From: Nocardiopsis xinjiangensis YIM 90004 | Lineage (GTDB): Bacteria; Actinomycetota; Actinomycetes; Streptosporangiales; Streptosporangiaceae | Assembly (NCBI RefSeq): GCF_000341145.1 | Contig: NZ_ANBE01000014.1 | Coordinates: 157,210 to 217,587 of the forward strand | Reading direction: 5' to 3' | Length of the DNA stretch: 60,378 nucleotides | Shown: in pieces, positions 1-7,749 of the stretch | Layout: every line of letters begins with the position of its first letter | How positions within the stretch are numbered: position 1 is the first letter of the stretch | Notes under the pieces: generated by a model | What the model was told of the DNA's origin: nothing | The model's database searches: none | What the model saw: the letters and a program-made list of their open reading frames with translations, nothing else | Made by a program: the position numbers and the translations under genes

Positions 1-3000
1 AGCCATCGACGAGCCGTCGCCCGAGATGTGGTGGAGCAGGAGCAACACCACGTGTTCCGTGGGCCCGAGCCGGTACACCCAGGAACGGAAAGGCAGTTCC
101 ACCGTGAGGTCGAAGGTGTGGTGAACCGCCGCGTCGAGCTGCTCGGGCAGGCGGTCCTCCGTGGTCAGGACACAGGCCGTACGCGGATCGCAGCGTTCCT
201 CGGGGATCACCCTCTGGTGGGGAACACCGTCGTGCTCGAAGAACTCGGTCCGCAGGGAGCCGTGCCGGGCCATCACGTCGCGGAGCGCCTGCCGTAGGAC
301 GTCGGTGTCCAATTCCCCGGATGTTCTGATGGCGATCGGGATGTTGTAGGTGGAGCTCGGCCCTTCCGCGCGCGCGAGGAACCACAGGCGTTGTTGTGCT
401 GGGGACAGGGGGCCCTCCGTGGCCCCCGTCGTCCTCAACGGGGGCCGTGTCTGGGCCCGGGAGTCCAACAAGGAAGCCAAAGCAGCCGGAGTCGGGTGGT
501 CGAGGACATCACGAATCCTCAGGTCGGTCTCCAGGGAGGACCGGATTCTGGCGATCACCCGGGCCAGCAGGAGGGAATGGCCGCCGAGATCGAAGAAGTC
601 GTCCTTGCGTCCGACGCTCTCCAAGCTCAGCGTCTGCGCGAACACACGACAGACCACCTCTTCACGAGGTGACAGGAAATCGGACTCGGGGGCCCTCTCG
701 CTCTCCGCGGGAACGGGAACGGGCAGGGCGCGTTTGTCAAGCTTCCCGCTGGTGTTCAGAGGGAGACCGTCCACGGGAACGAAAGCTGCGGGAAGCATGT
801 ACGACGGCAGGCGATCGGCGAGGTGTCGGCGCAGGCTGGGGGCCTCCACCGCTCGTGCGCAGACCACGTAGGCAGCCAACCGCGTCTCAGCGCCGTCGCG
901 GGCTCCTGGCGGGCACCACGGCAGTACCGCTGCTTGGTCCACGTCGGGATGTGAGGCCAGTGCCGACTCGACCTCGCCCAACTCGATTCGATGGCCTCGC
1001 AGTTTGATCTGGTCGTCCGTCCGTCCTCGGAAAACCAGCCGGCCGTCCGTGTCCAGGAAACCGATGTCGCCCGTGCGGTACATCCTCCTGCCGGGCGGGC
1101 CGTAGGGGTCGGCCACGAAGCGTTCGGCCGTGACACCGGGAAGGCCGAGGTAACCCCTGGCGGTCTGCTCGCCCGTCAAGTAGATCTCGCCAGGGACCCC
1201 CGACGGCACAGGGGCCAGGTTCTCGTCGAGCACGTACACGCCGACATTGGTCAGCGCACCGCCGATACGCGGGCGCGAACCTTCATGGACGGGCTCGGAC
1301 GTGGCGTAGACCGTGCTCTCTGTCGGGCCGTAGTAGTTCCACGTCCGGGTCCGGGCGGGGGCACTGAGCTGCTCCCACAGTGAAGGCCGGACCGCTTCTC
1401 CGGCCAGGATCAATCTCGCCGGAGCGGTATCGGGGTCGTTGAGCAGGCCCGCTCCGATGAGTTGGGCCGCATGTGTCGGGGTGGCGTCGACCAGGTCGAG
1501 GCGGTGGTCGAGCAGATAGTCCGCGTACGCTTCCGGGTCGCGCCGGATCCCCTCGGAAACGACGTGGAGCTCGTGCCCCGTCACGAGGGCTAGCAGCCCC
1601 TGCCAGGACACGTCGAAGGACAGAGCCGCCGTCATCGTGGCACGGAGCCGGTCCCTTCCCACCTGCTCAGCGGTGGAAGAGAACATCTCGCGCGAGAGGT
1701 GGTCGGCCAGGTTGGCGATCTGGCGGTGCTCGACCACGACACCCTTCGGACGCCCGGTCGACCCCGATGTGTGGATGATGTAGGCCGCGTTCTCGGGCCG
1801 CAACGGGGAGCGCCTCTGAGGATCGGCGGGCAGGTGTGGGGGATGGCCCGCGAACTCGGCTGTCGCTTCCCGGTCGTCCACGATCAGCGAGTCCAGACCG
1901 GACTCGGAAGCGAGACGGGCAGCCTGATCGGACGAGGCACGGGTACCGAGAAGCAGTTCTGTACCGCAGGAACGCAGGACATGGACGTTCCGTGGCACGG
2001 GGTGCTCGGGGTCCACGGGGACGAACACCGCACCCGCCGAGAGTACGGCCAGCAAGGAGATGATCTGCGCTTCCGAACGGGGCATGAGGGTCGCCACCGG
2101 ATGCTCGGGGCCGATCCCGCGCTGGATGAGGGCATGGGCCGTGCGCGACACCCGCTCGCCGAGTTCCCCGAAGGTGAGTCGGGAATCGCTGGTGACCAAG
2201 GCGGTGTCGTCAGGTCTCATGGCGATCTGCTGCGCAAGGAGGTCGGGCACGAGCGCGGGGGCACTCCTGCGTGCCGGACCCTTCCCCGCGGAAAGCACTC
2301 GACGTGCCTCGGCCCCCGTGAGCAGCGGATGACGGCTCAGTGGGGTGTCGGGTGCCGAGACCGCTTCTGCCAGGAAGTGTGCGAAGCGTTCGCCGACCTC
2401 CGTGGCGTGTCCCTCACCGATGAGGTGTGTTCGCAGCCGGAGGGCGCCGACCAACCGGTTGTCGAGGATCCGTGTGCTGAGTTCGGTGTCGAAGCGGGCC
2501 GAGTCCTGGACGGGGTAGAGACGGCTGATCCCGCTGTCGTCGGTATGTTCGGTGGTGGCCGTCCCGTGGTGCAGGAAGAGGGCATTGACCGGATCGGGGC
2601 CGGGACCGGACTGGGCGACGATCTCCTCGTAAGGGAGTTGGTGGTGCAGTCCGTTCAGAAGCTTCGGGGTCAGTGTTCTGATGGAGTCGTTGAGGGACGG
2701 GTCCCCGTTGAAGGTTCCCCTGAGCGGGAGGGTGTCGACGAAGAAGCCGACCACGTCGCGGTATTCCGGTCCGGGGCGGGAATCCAGGGCGACGGCCGTC
2801 GTGATGTCCTTCTGGTTGCTGTGCCGTGCCAGCCACGACTGGAAGAGGACGGTGATCACGCAGGTCAGGGTCGATCGGCGGCGGAGAGCCAGGCGTTCCA
2901 GGTCCCGGGTGGTTTCGGGGCGGAGCTCGAACCGGCAGAGTTCGACGGAGTCCCGATCCCTGTGGCTTCCGGAGCCCGCCCCGTCCAGCGCGAACCCGAC

Positions 3001-3612
3001 CGGCTCGGCACCGAGCATCTCGGCCTGCCAATAGGACTCCCGGTCCTCGCGGTTGGGGCCCGATTCCGTTCCGGGTGGTGCGGAAGCGGCGAAGGTCAGG
3101 TAGTCGGACTTCAGAGGGGGTAGATCCGGTTGCGCGCCTTCCCTCTCGTGGAGGTAGAGCGCTTTGAGGTCGCGGTAGAGCGTGCGCATCGAACGCCCGT
3201 CCCCGATGCTGTGGTGCAGAGCCAGGACCAGCACGTCGTTTCCGTCCGCGCAACGAACGAGCACGGCGCGCGGGGAAGGGCGGTTCAGGAGGTCGAAAGG
3301 GGATGCCGCGAGGGGACGGGCAGCCTTTTCCCAGTCGCGGTAGGACGGAGCGGAGACTTCCTCCACGGGTATGCGGAAGTCCGGTGTCGTCACCTGAGTG
3401 CTTTCGCCGGACGGTTCACGATCGAATTTGACCGTGAGTAGGGGATGGCGTTCCAGGAGTCGATCCAGGCAACGGTCCAGGGCCGATCTTTCTGTTCCGC
3501 CTGTAAAGAGGACGGGCAGGAAGATGTGGTAGGCAGCGCTGTCGGGGTCGACTTCATGGATCCAGAGAAGCCGTTCCTGTCCGGAAGATGCGGGTGCGCG
3601 CGTTCGTGGCAT
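1..3612 (-). CDS. non-ribosomal peptide synthetase, C-A-T-C..., 3' end outside window
   Basis: Reading leftward from ATG at 3612, one frame stays open to the window edge (1204 codons, truncated). A condensation domain comes first, with its HHSIGDG motif near 3199-3225. An adenylation domain follows: IIHTSGSTGRPKG near 1750-1790, NYYGPTE near 1330, YRTGD near 1075, GRTDDQIKLRGHRIELGE near 990-1040 and a terminal NTSGKLDKR. Next is a thiolation domain (FDLGGHSLL near 574-595), then a second condensation domain whose HHISGDG lies at about 20-45. The order C-A-T-C means it extends a peptide made or loaded elsewhere. My manual alignment of the A-domain pocket gives D235, V236, D278, I299, A301, Y322, V330, Y331, with position 239 ambiguous; I do not assign a substrate. 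The first C domain being N-terminal fits an acyl or carrier-protein-bound starter from the divergent operon, which is inference. Confidence 0.95.
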   Translation of the reverse strand, partial: MPRTRAPASSGQERLLWIHEVDPDSAAYHIFLPVLFTGGTERSALDRCLDRLLERHPLLTVKFDREPSGESTQVTTPDFRIPVEEVSAPSYRDWEKAARPLAASPFDLLNRPSPRAVLVRCADGNDVLVLALHHSIGDGRSMRTLYRDLKALYLHEREGAQPDLPPLKSDYLTFAASAPPGTESGPNREDRESYWQAEMLGAEPVGFALDGAGSGSHRDRDSVELCRFELRPETTRDLERLALRRRSTLTCVITVLFQSWLARHSNQKDITTAVALDSRPGPEYRDVVGFFVDTLPLRGTFNGDPSLNDSIRTLTPKLLNGLHHQLPYEEIVAQSGPGPDPVNALFLHHGTATTEHTDDSGISRLYPVQDSARFDTELSTRILDNRLVGALRLRTHLIGEGHATEVGERFAHFLAEAVSAPDTPLSRHPLLTGAEARRVLSAGKGPARRSAPALVPDLLAQQIAMRPDDTALVTSDSRLTFGELGERVSRTAHALIQRGIGPEHPVATLMPRSEAQIISLLAVLSAGAVFVPVDPEHPVPRNVHVLRSCGTELLLGTRASSDQAARLASESGLDSLIVDDREATAEFAGHPPHLPADPQRRSPLRPENAAYIIHTSGSTGRPKGVVVEHRQIANLADHLSREMFSSTAEQVGRDRLRATMTAALSFDVSWQGLLALVTGHELHVVSEGIRRDPEAYADYLLDHRLDLVDATPTHAAQLIGAGLLNDPDTAPARLILAGEAVRPSLWEQLSAPARTRTWNYYGPTESTVYATSEPVHEGSRPRIGGALTNVGVYVLDENLAPVPSGVPGEIYLTGEQTARGYLGLPGVTAERFVADPYGPPGRRMYRTGDIGFLDTDGRLVFRGRTDDQIKLRGHRIELGEVESALASHPDVDQAAVLPWCPPGARDGAETRLAAYVVCARAVEAPSLRRHLADRLPSYMLPAAFVPVDGLPLNTSGKLDKRALPVPVPAESERAPESDFLSPREEVVCRVFAQTLSLESVGRKDDFFDLGGHSLLLARVIARIRSSLETDLRIRDVLDHPTPAALASLLDSRAQTRPPLRTTGATEGPLSPAQQRLWFLARAEGPSSTYNIPIAIRTSGELDTDVLRQALRDVMARHGSLRTEFFEHDGVPHQRVIPEERCDPRTACVLTTEDRLPEQLDAAVHHTFDLTVELPFRSWVYRLGPTEHVVLLLLHHISGDGSSMA

Positions 3613-3715
3613 GGGAACCCTTATCGGATGAAAACAGGGCGAAAGTTTGTATTGCCGGAGGCCCGGCCTCTTTCGGTGTCGGAGCGACTTTCCCGGAACG
3701 GGGGAGGTGGAAGTT

Positions 3716-3928
3716 CTACTCGCTGTCCATCGACCTGGCGAGAGTGAGGGGGCGCATGTCCTTCCACTCTTCCTCGATGAACGACAGGCAATCCTGTCTT
3801 CCCGCGGGGCCATGGGCCACTGCCCAGCCAGGAGGAACATCGATACTACCTGGCCAGAGGCTGTGCTGGCCTTCGTCGTTGACCAGGGCCAGGTACTCCC
3901 TGTTCTTTTCCTCGAACGGATTGGTCAT
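3716..3928 (-). CDS. MbtH-like protein
   Basis: A 70-residue protein beginning MTNPFEEKNREYLALVNDEG. It carries the family signature: SLWP, P-x-GW, and the closing W-x-D-x-RP (WKDMRP). MbtH-like proteins bind NRPS adenylation domains and make them soluble or active in the cytoplasm. I chose ATG 3928, not the longer upstream extension, because it matches family length and is preceded on its strand by a GGGGGAA ribosome site. The NRPS starts 103 bp downstream on the same strand, so the two are probably one transcript and this protein is the partner of that A domain. Confidence 0.95.
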   Translation of the reverse strand: MTNPFEEKNREYLALVNDEGQHSLWPGSIDVPPGWAVAHGPAGRQDCLSFIEEEWKDMRPLTLARSMDSE

Positions 3929-4377
3929 GGGTCGTTCCCCCCTGATTCGTGGTTCGGGTTCGGGCGCAGAACATGTACCCGGCCAGGGTCGGACCATCGA
4001 CAAGGCCGGCTGAAGGGGCAACGGAATGTCATCCCATTTATGAGCGATCATATTAGGATCGCTTCTCTGGAGAGATCAAGGCCTCTTGGTGGCCGGATCC
4101 GGCCATCTGGATTCTTCCGATTTCGTGCGGTTGCTCCTGTTTCGTGTAGATGGAAGCGGGGTATTGTGAGATGCGGGGAGGCCGGTTTCTTCTGGTACTG
4201 CGATCCAAAATTATCCCCTTTCTTTTTCAGTTGCTGGGGTTGACTCCCATTCAAGTGCTGTGGTCTAGTCAGTGGCTGATTCGGTGGTGCCCGTCAGGTG
4301 CCACCGCGTTGCCGGTGTACTGGTTCTCCGAATTTATGCACAACAATGCGTGTGATGTGCTGATTCCATCACCCATG
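3929..4377. other. divergent intergenic region between the NRPS arm and the biosynthetic operon
   Basis: About 450 bp with no convincing gene and visibly more A+T than the flanks. It must hold the promoters of both the leftward mbtH-NRPS unit and the rightward operon. An open frame continues upstream of the first carrier protein to 4150, but its residues before 4375 look like neither a carrier protein nor a signal peptide, so I treat them as untranslated. One inverted repeat is annotated separately. Confidence 0.5.
4043..4063. promoter_or_regulatory. inverted repeat, candidate operator
   Basis: The arms AGCGATC (4043-4049) and GATCGCT (4057-4063) are perfectly complementary around a 7-nt A/T-rich spacer. 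It sits in the divergent promoter region, where a regulator could control both arms at once. No cognate regulator is encoded in this cluster inside the window. A short hairpin without regulatory function is equally possible. Confidence 0.3.
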
Positions 4378-4677
4378 ATGCGTATTCCCCTTGTGGGTAC
4401 ATCAGAGAGTGAGCCTTGCGTGCAAGAGCAGATCAGAGCCGTGATGAAGGAATTTTCGAAGTTGTCCGGGGTGGCCGGTGACATTTCTGAGGACGCCGAC
4501 CTCTGGGAGGCCGGAATGGATTCCATCACGAGCGTCCAGCTCCTGCTCAGGCTCGAAGAACGTTTCCAGACGGAGCTCCCCGACTCGGTTCTGACCCGGG
4601 AGACCTTCCGGAGCATCGGTTCCTTGACCGAGGCGCTCAGCGCTCAGGTCGACCAGAAAGGGTCCCGCGCTTCATGA
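4378..4677 (+). CDS. stand-alone acyl/peptidyl carrier protein (ACP1)
   Basis: A 99-residue single carrier domain. The phosphopantetheine attachment site is the Ser in DLWEAGMDSITSVQLLLRLEE, about two thirds along, and helix 1 (EQIRAVMKEF) is present. An ATG pair at 4375/4378 could start it. A GTG at 4441 would cut helix 1, so I prefer 4378; no strong ribosome site helps decide. Its stop overlaps the next start (ATGA at 4674). It lies directly before a flavoprotein dehydrogenase and an amino acid:carrier-protein ligase. The natural reading is that the ligase loads an amino acid here and the flavoprotein oxidises it while it is tethered, which is inference from order and family. Confidence 0.9.
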   Translation: MRIPLVGTSESEPCVQEQIRAVMKEFSKLSGVAGDISEDADLWEAGMDSITSVQLLLRLEERFQTELPDSVLTRETFRSIGSLTEALSAQVDQKGSRAS

Positions 4678-5855
4678 AGAAGACCGAGGATGAGACGGAG
4701 CCGTTGCCCAGGGACATCGAGCACGCCGGCTGGTGGGAGGCGGTCGACCGCGCCAGGCGAGTGGCGGCGGAGAACGCGACGGATGTGGACCGTGGGGCGC
4801 GATTCCCGAAAGAAGCCGTCGACGCCCTCCGGCAGGACCGGCTCTTGGCAGCGGCGGTGCCCGTCCGTTCCGGCGGCAGGGGGATGGACTTGTCGGAGCT
4901 GGTCCGAGTCGCGGAACTCCTGGCCCGGGGGTGCGGCTCCGCGGCCATGGTGTGGGCGATGCACCAGATCCAGATGGCCTGTCTGGTACGGCACCACCCG
5001 GAATCCCCCCTCCTGCCGCGCGCGGTCGAGGAGCAATGGCTCATCGCTTCCGTGACCAGCGAGGTCGGGACCGGAGGCGACTTGCGCAGCAGTGCAGCGG
5101 GTGTGGCGTCCACCGCCGGCAGTCCTGGGGAAGAGGCCTCCCTCCTCAAACAGGGAACGACCGTCTCCTATGGGGAACATGCTCAGGGCTACCTGATCAC
5201 GGCGAGGCGGGAGGCGGAGGCGGACCGGGGGAACCAGGTCGCGGTGCTGGTCTCGCGTGAACAGGTGAACCTCGTCCGGACCGGGGGATGGAACACCCTC
5301 GGGATGAGGGGTACCTGCAGTCCGTCGTTCGACCTCGACACGTCCTTCGAGTACGACCAGATACTGCCCGCACCCTTCGGCGACATCGCGGCGCACACCA
5401 TGACCCCGTTCTCCCACGTTCTGTGGGCCGGCGTCTGGGTCGGACTCGCGACCGAAGCGTTCCAACGTGCGGTGGCCCTGTCCCGCAAGCGCAGCCGTGG
5501 CGGGGCCGTGACGGCCCACCCCTCCCTCGCGCTCGCACACACCGAGCTGATGGGAGCGCGAGGCCGACTCACCGCTGCGGTGAGCGACATCCAGCCGGTA
5601 CTGGAACGCGGAGCCGAACCCACGGTCTCCTCCGGGGCCGAGTTGAACGCCTTGAAGGTCGGAATCTCCAAGAGTGTCGGTGAGGTGGTCCGGTTGTCCA
5701 TGGAGGTCTGCGGCATGGCCGGGTTCTCGGAGGACGGTCCGCACTCGGTCGCGCGGATCCTCCGCGATGTGCATTCGGCCCCGCTCATGATCGGGAACAC
5801 CCGGTTGCTGGCCACCAACTCGCAACTTCTGTTGACACTGAGGGGCGACCGGTGA
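4674..5855 (+). CDS. acyl-CoA-dehydrogenase-fold flavoprotein
   Basis: 393 residues, the usual length for the acyl-CoA dehydrogenase superfamily. Visible landmarks are an N-terminal helical part ending near LLARGCGSAAMVWAMHQ, a central beta segment with ASVTSEVGTGGDL (the flavin-contacting region) and GGWNTLGMRGTCS, and a C-terminal helical part with VCGMAGFSEDGP. Members either dehydrogenate acyl thioesters, including carrier-protein-bound ones (as in aminomalonyl-ACP or methoxymalonyl-ACP pathways), or act as reduced-flavin monooxygenases. Because it lies between a carrier protein and an aminoacyl-carrier ligase with 4-bp overlaps on both sides, oxidation of an aminoacyl-S-ACP is the best guess. 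The flavin reductase at 16160 keeps a monooxygenase role open. Confidence 0.85.
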   Translation: MKKTEDETEPLPRDIEHAGWWEAVDRARRVAAENATDVDRGARFPKEAVDALRQDRLLAAAVPVRSGGRGMDLSELVRVAELLARGCGSAAMVWAMHQIQMACLVRHHPESPLLPRAVEEQWLIASVTSEVGTGGDLRSSAAGVASTAGSPGEEASLLKQGTTVSYGEHAQGYLITARREAEADRGNQVAVLVSREQVNLVRTGGWNTLGMRGTCSPSFDLDTSFEYDQILPAPFGDIAAHTMTPFSHVLWAGVWVGLATEAFQRAVALSRKRSRGGAVTAHPSLALAHTELMGARGRLTAAVSDIQPVLERGAEPTVSSGAELNALKVGISKSVGEVVRLSMEVCGMAGFSEDGPHSVARILRDVHSAPLMIGNTRLLATNSQLLLTLRGDR

Positions 5856-6673
5856 ACCGGCCATGGACGAGTTCCGGGCTCGAAGCGGAACCCGCGGCGT
5901 GGGGTGTCGAGCTGAGCCCGAGTGAGGACGAGCGTGTCCTGGAGCTACTCCGTGCGAACATTGCACGCCGTTTCGGGCACTCCGCTGCCGAGCACTACGT
6001 CGCCCCTCCCGTCATCGCCAGATCGGCGGTGGAGCGCGCGGGTTACGCGGATTCGTTCCCGCATCTCCTCGGGACCGTACACACCGCACCCGGGGGAAGC
6101 GTTCAGGCCCCGACCGATCTGGTGCTGCCCGCGTCCGGCTGCCACCACATCTATCCCCTCGTGGCCGGCAGGACGCTCACGGAGCCCCTGATGCTCAGCT
6201 TGGAGGCGAGGTGTTTCCGGGCCGAGGACACCGAAGAGCCGGGGCGGTTGCGTTCGTTCCGGATGTACGAGGTCGTGTACCTGGGGTCGGAAGCCGAAGT
6301 GGAGACGTGGCGGGACGACGTGCTCCGAGCCGCGGCCGCTTGGCTGAGTGGACTCGGTCTGTCAGCGGAGACCGTTCCGGCCAACGACCCGTTCTTCGGG
6401 CGCACTGGACGACTCCTGGCAAGTGTTCAGCGAACCCAACGCCTCAAGTGGGAGATCACTGCCGAAGTCGCCCAGGACACCGTTCAGGCGGTCGCTTCGG
6501 CCAACGTCCACAAGGACCAGTTCGGTAAGGCTTTCGAGGTGACGGGTCCACAAGGTGCCCCTCTGCACAGCGCGTGCCTGGGGTTCGGCATGGATCGGCT
6601 GCTGTTGGCCCTGAGACATCTGTACGGATCCGAGGTCATGCATCAACTCAGACGAGCAGAGGAACACCGATGA
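5852..6673 (+). CDS. amino acid:[carrier protein] ligase, class II aaRS-like
   Basis: 273 residues from a GTG whose TGA overlap couples it to the gene before. It resembles the catalytic core of atypical seryl-tRNA synthetases without a tRNA-binding arm. Class II motif 2 is seen as RSFRMYEVVYLG and motif 3 as GFGMDRLLLAL. Candidate zinc ligands are the Cys in LPASGCHHIYP and the Cys in HSACLGFGMDR, as in the known family, where Cys/Glu/Cys bind zinc. Characterised members activate small amino acids such as glycine or alanine and transfer them to a carrier protein's phosphopantetheine. ACP1, two genes upstream, is the obvious acceptor; the amino acid cannot be read from sequence. Confidence 0.85.
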   Translation: MNRPWTSSGLEAEPAAWGVELSPSEDERVLELLRANIARRFGHSAAEHYVAPPVIARSAVERAGYADSFPHLLGTVHTAPGGSVQAPTDLVLPASGCHHIYPLVAGRTLTEPLMLSLEARCFRAEDTEEPGRLRSFRMYEVVYLGSEAEVETWRDDVLRAAAAWLSGLGLSAETVPANDPFFGRTGRLLASVQRTQRLKWEITAEVAQDTVQAVASANVHKDQFGKAFEVTGPQGAPLHSACLGFGMDRLLLALRHLYGSEVMHQLRRAEEHR

Positions 6674-7749
6674 CTTCTGTACCGGAAGCCGAAACCATCC
6701 CCCCGTTTTCGCTCGACGGAGCGTGGTTCGGGGACCGACTCCAGAACGAACCGCACCGGTGGCAGGTCACAATATCCGAGGCCGTCTCACAGGAGCTGTT
6801 GGCGCTCGCCCGGGCCTCGCTCGCGAGCTCCGGTCCAGGACGGGAGCCCCTGGCACGGCCTCCGGAGATGTCGGAGCGAGGGCGGTCCCTTCTCTCCCAG
6901 GTGCGTGAATCCCTCGTGGCGGATCCCGAATTCATCCTGCTCAGGGGTTTCCCGATCGACGAGGAGCCGGAGGTGGTCGAGGCCGCCTATTGGCTCTTCG
7001 GCACGCTGATCGGGCAACCGGTGTCACAGACCCGTGACGGAGGCTTCCTGACCAGGGTCGAGGACCGGGGCGCCGATATCGGCAGTCCCACCCAACGCGG
7101 GCACCGAAGCTCCAGTGAGCTGGCCTATCACGCGGACCGTACGGACGTGATTGGGCTGCTCTGTGTCCGTCCGGCGGCCGAGGGCGGGGAGAGCAAGCTC
7201 GTCTCCAGCAAGGCTCTGCACAACATCGTGTTGGACGAGGCCCCTGAAATCCTGCCCGTTCTGTACGGAGAGTTCCCGAACGATCAGAGAGGCGAGGAAC
7301 GCCCCGGACGACCCGGCTGGTGTCCTCTCCCCGTGTTCAGCTGCACCGAGGGCGACTTCGCCGCCCGTTACGTGCGACGTTTCATCGAGGACTCCCAGCG
7401 GCACAGTGACGCACCGCGGCTCACGCGATCGCAACGCAGAGCGATGGATCTCCTGGACGAGATCCTTCACCGTCCGGGCGTCGCGTTGCCGATGGACCTG
7501 AGACCGGGGGATCTCCAGCTGATCAACAACTTCCGCCTGCTCCACTCCAGGAGCGCGTTCAAGGACACGGTTGGAGAGGGGGAGGGGAGGCTGCTCCTGC
7601 GCCTGTGGCTCTCCTTCGCCGACAGCCCGAACCTTCCCCCCAGCTACGGGGAGCTCTACGGCGCTACGTCCCGCGGTGCCTACCGGGGAGGCGTGTGGCC
7701 GACCAACACCCGGAACCACGAGGAGAAACGGGGTATGCGCGGTGAGTAG
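6670..7749 (+). CDS. Fe(II)/2-oxoglutarate oxygenase, TauD/clavaminate-synthase type
   Basis: 359 residues from ATG 6670, which overlaps the preceding stop (ATGA). The iron triad is visible as the H-x-D in ELAYHADRTDVIGLL and the distal His in NNFRLLHSRSAF, followed by RLLLRLWLSF, whose Arg should bind 2-oxoglutarate. Members hydroxylate, desaturate or cyclise amino acids, often free or carrier-bound, in NRPS pathways. It is translationally linked to the carrier-protein trio before and the homocitrate-synthase-like gene after, so it probably acts on a building block and not on the finished peptide. The substrate is unknown. Confidence 0.88.
   Translation: MTSVPEAETIPPFSLDGAWFGDRLQNEPHRWQVTISEAVSQELLALARASLASSGPGREPLARPPEMSERGRSLLSQVRESLVADPEFILLRGFPIDEEPEVVEAAYWLFGTLIGQPVSQTRDGGFLTRVEDRGADIGSPTQRGHRSSSELAYHADRTDVIGLLCVRPAAEGGESKLVSSKALHNIVLDEAPEILPVLYGEFPNDQRGEERPGRPGWCPLPVFSCTEGDFAARYVRRFIEDSQRHSDAPRLTRSQRRAMDLLDEILHRPGVALPMDLRPGDLQLINNFRLLHSRSAFKDTVGEGEGRLLLRLWLSFADSPNLPPSYGELYGATSRGAYRGGVWPTNTRNHEEKRGMRGE

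Noticed and set aside
1699-3123. 474-codon plus-strand open frame
   Set aside because: Complement of the NRPS, whose core motifs are unmistakable on the minus strand.
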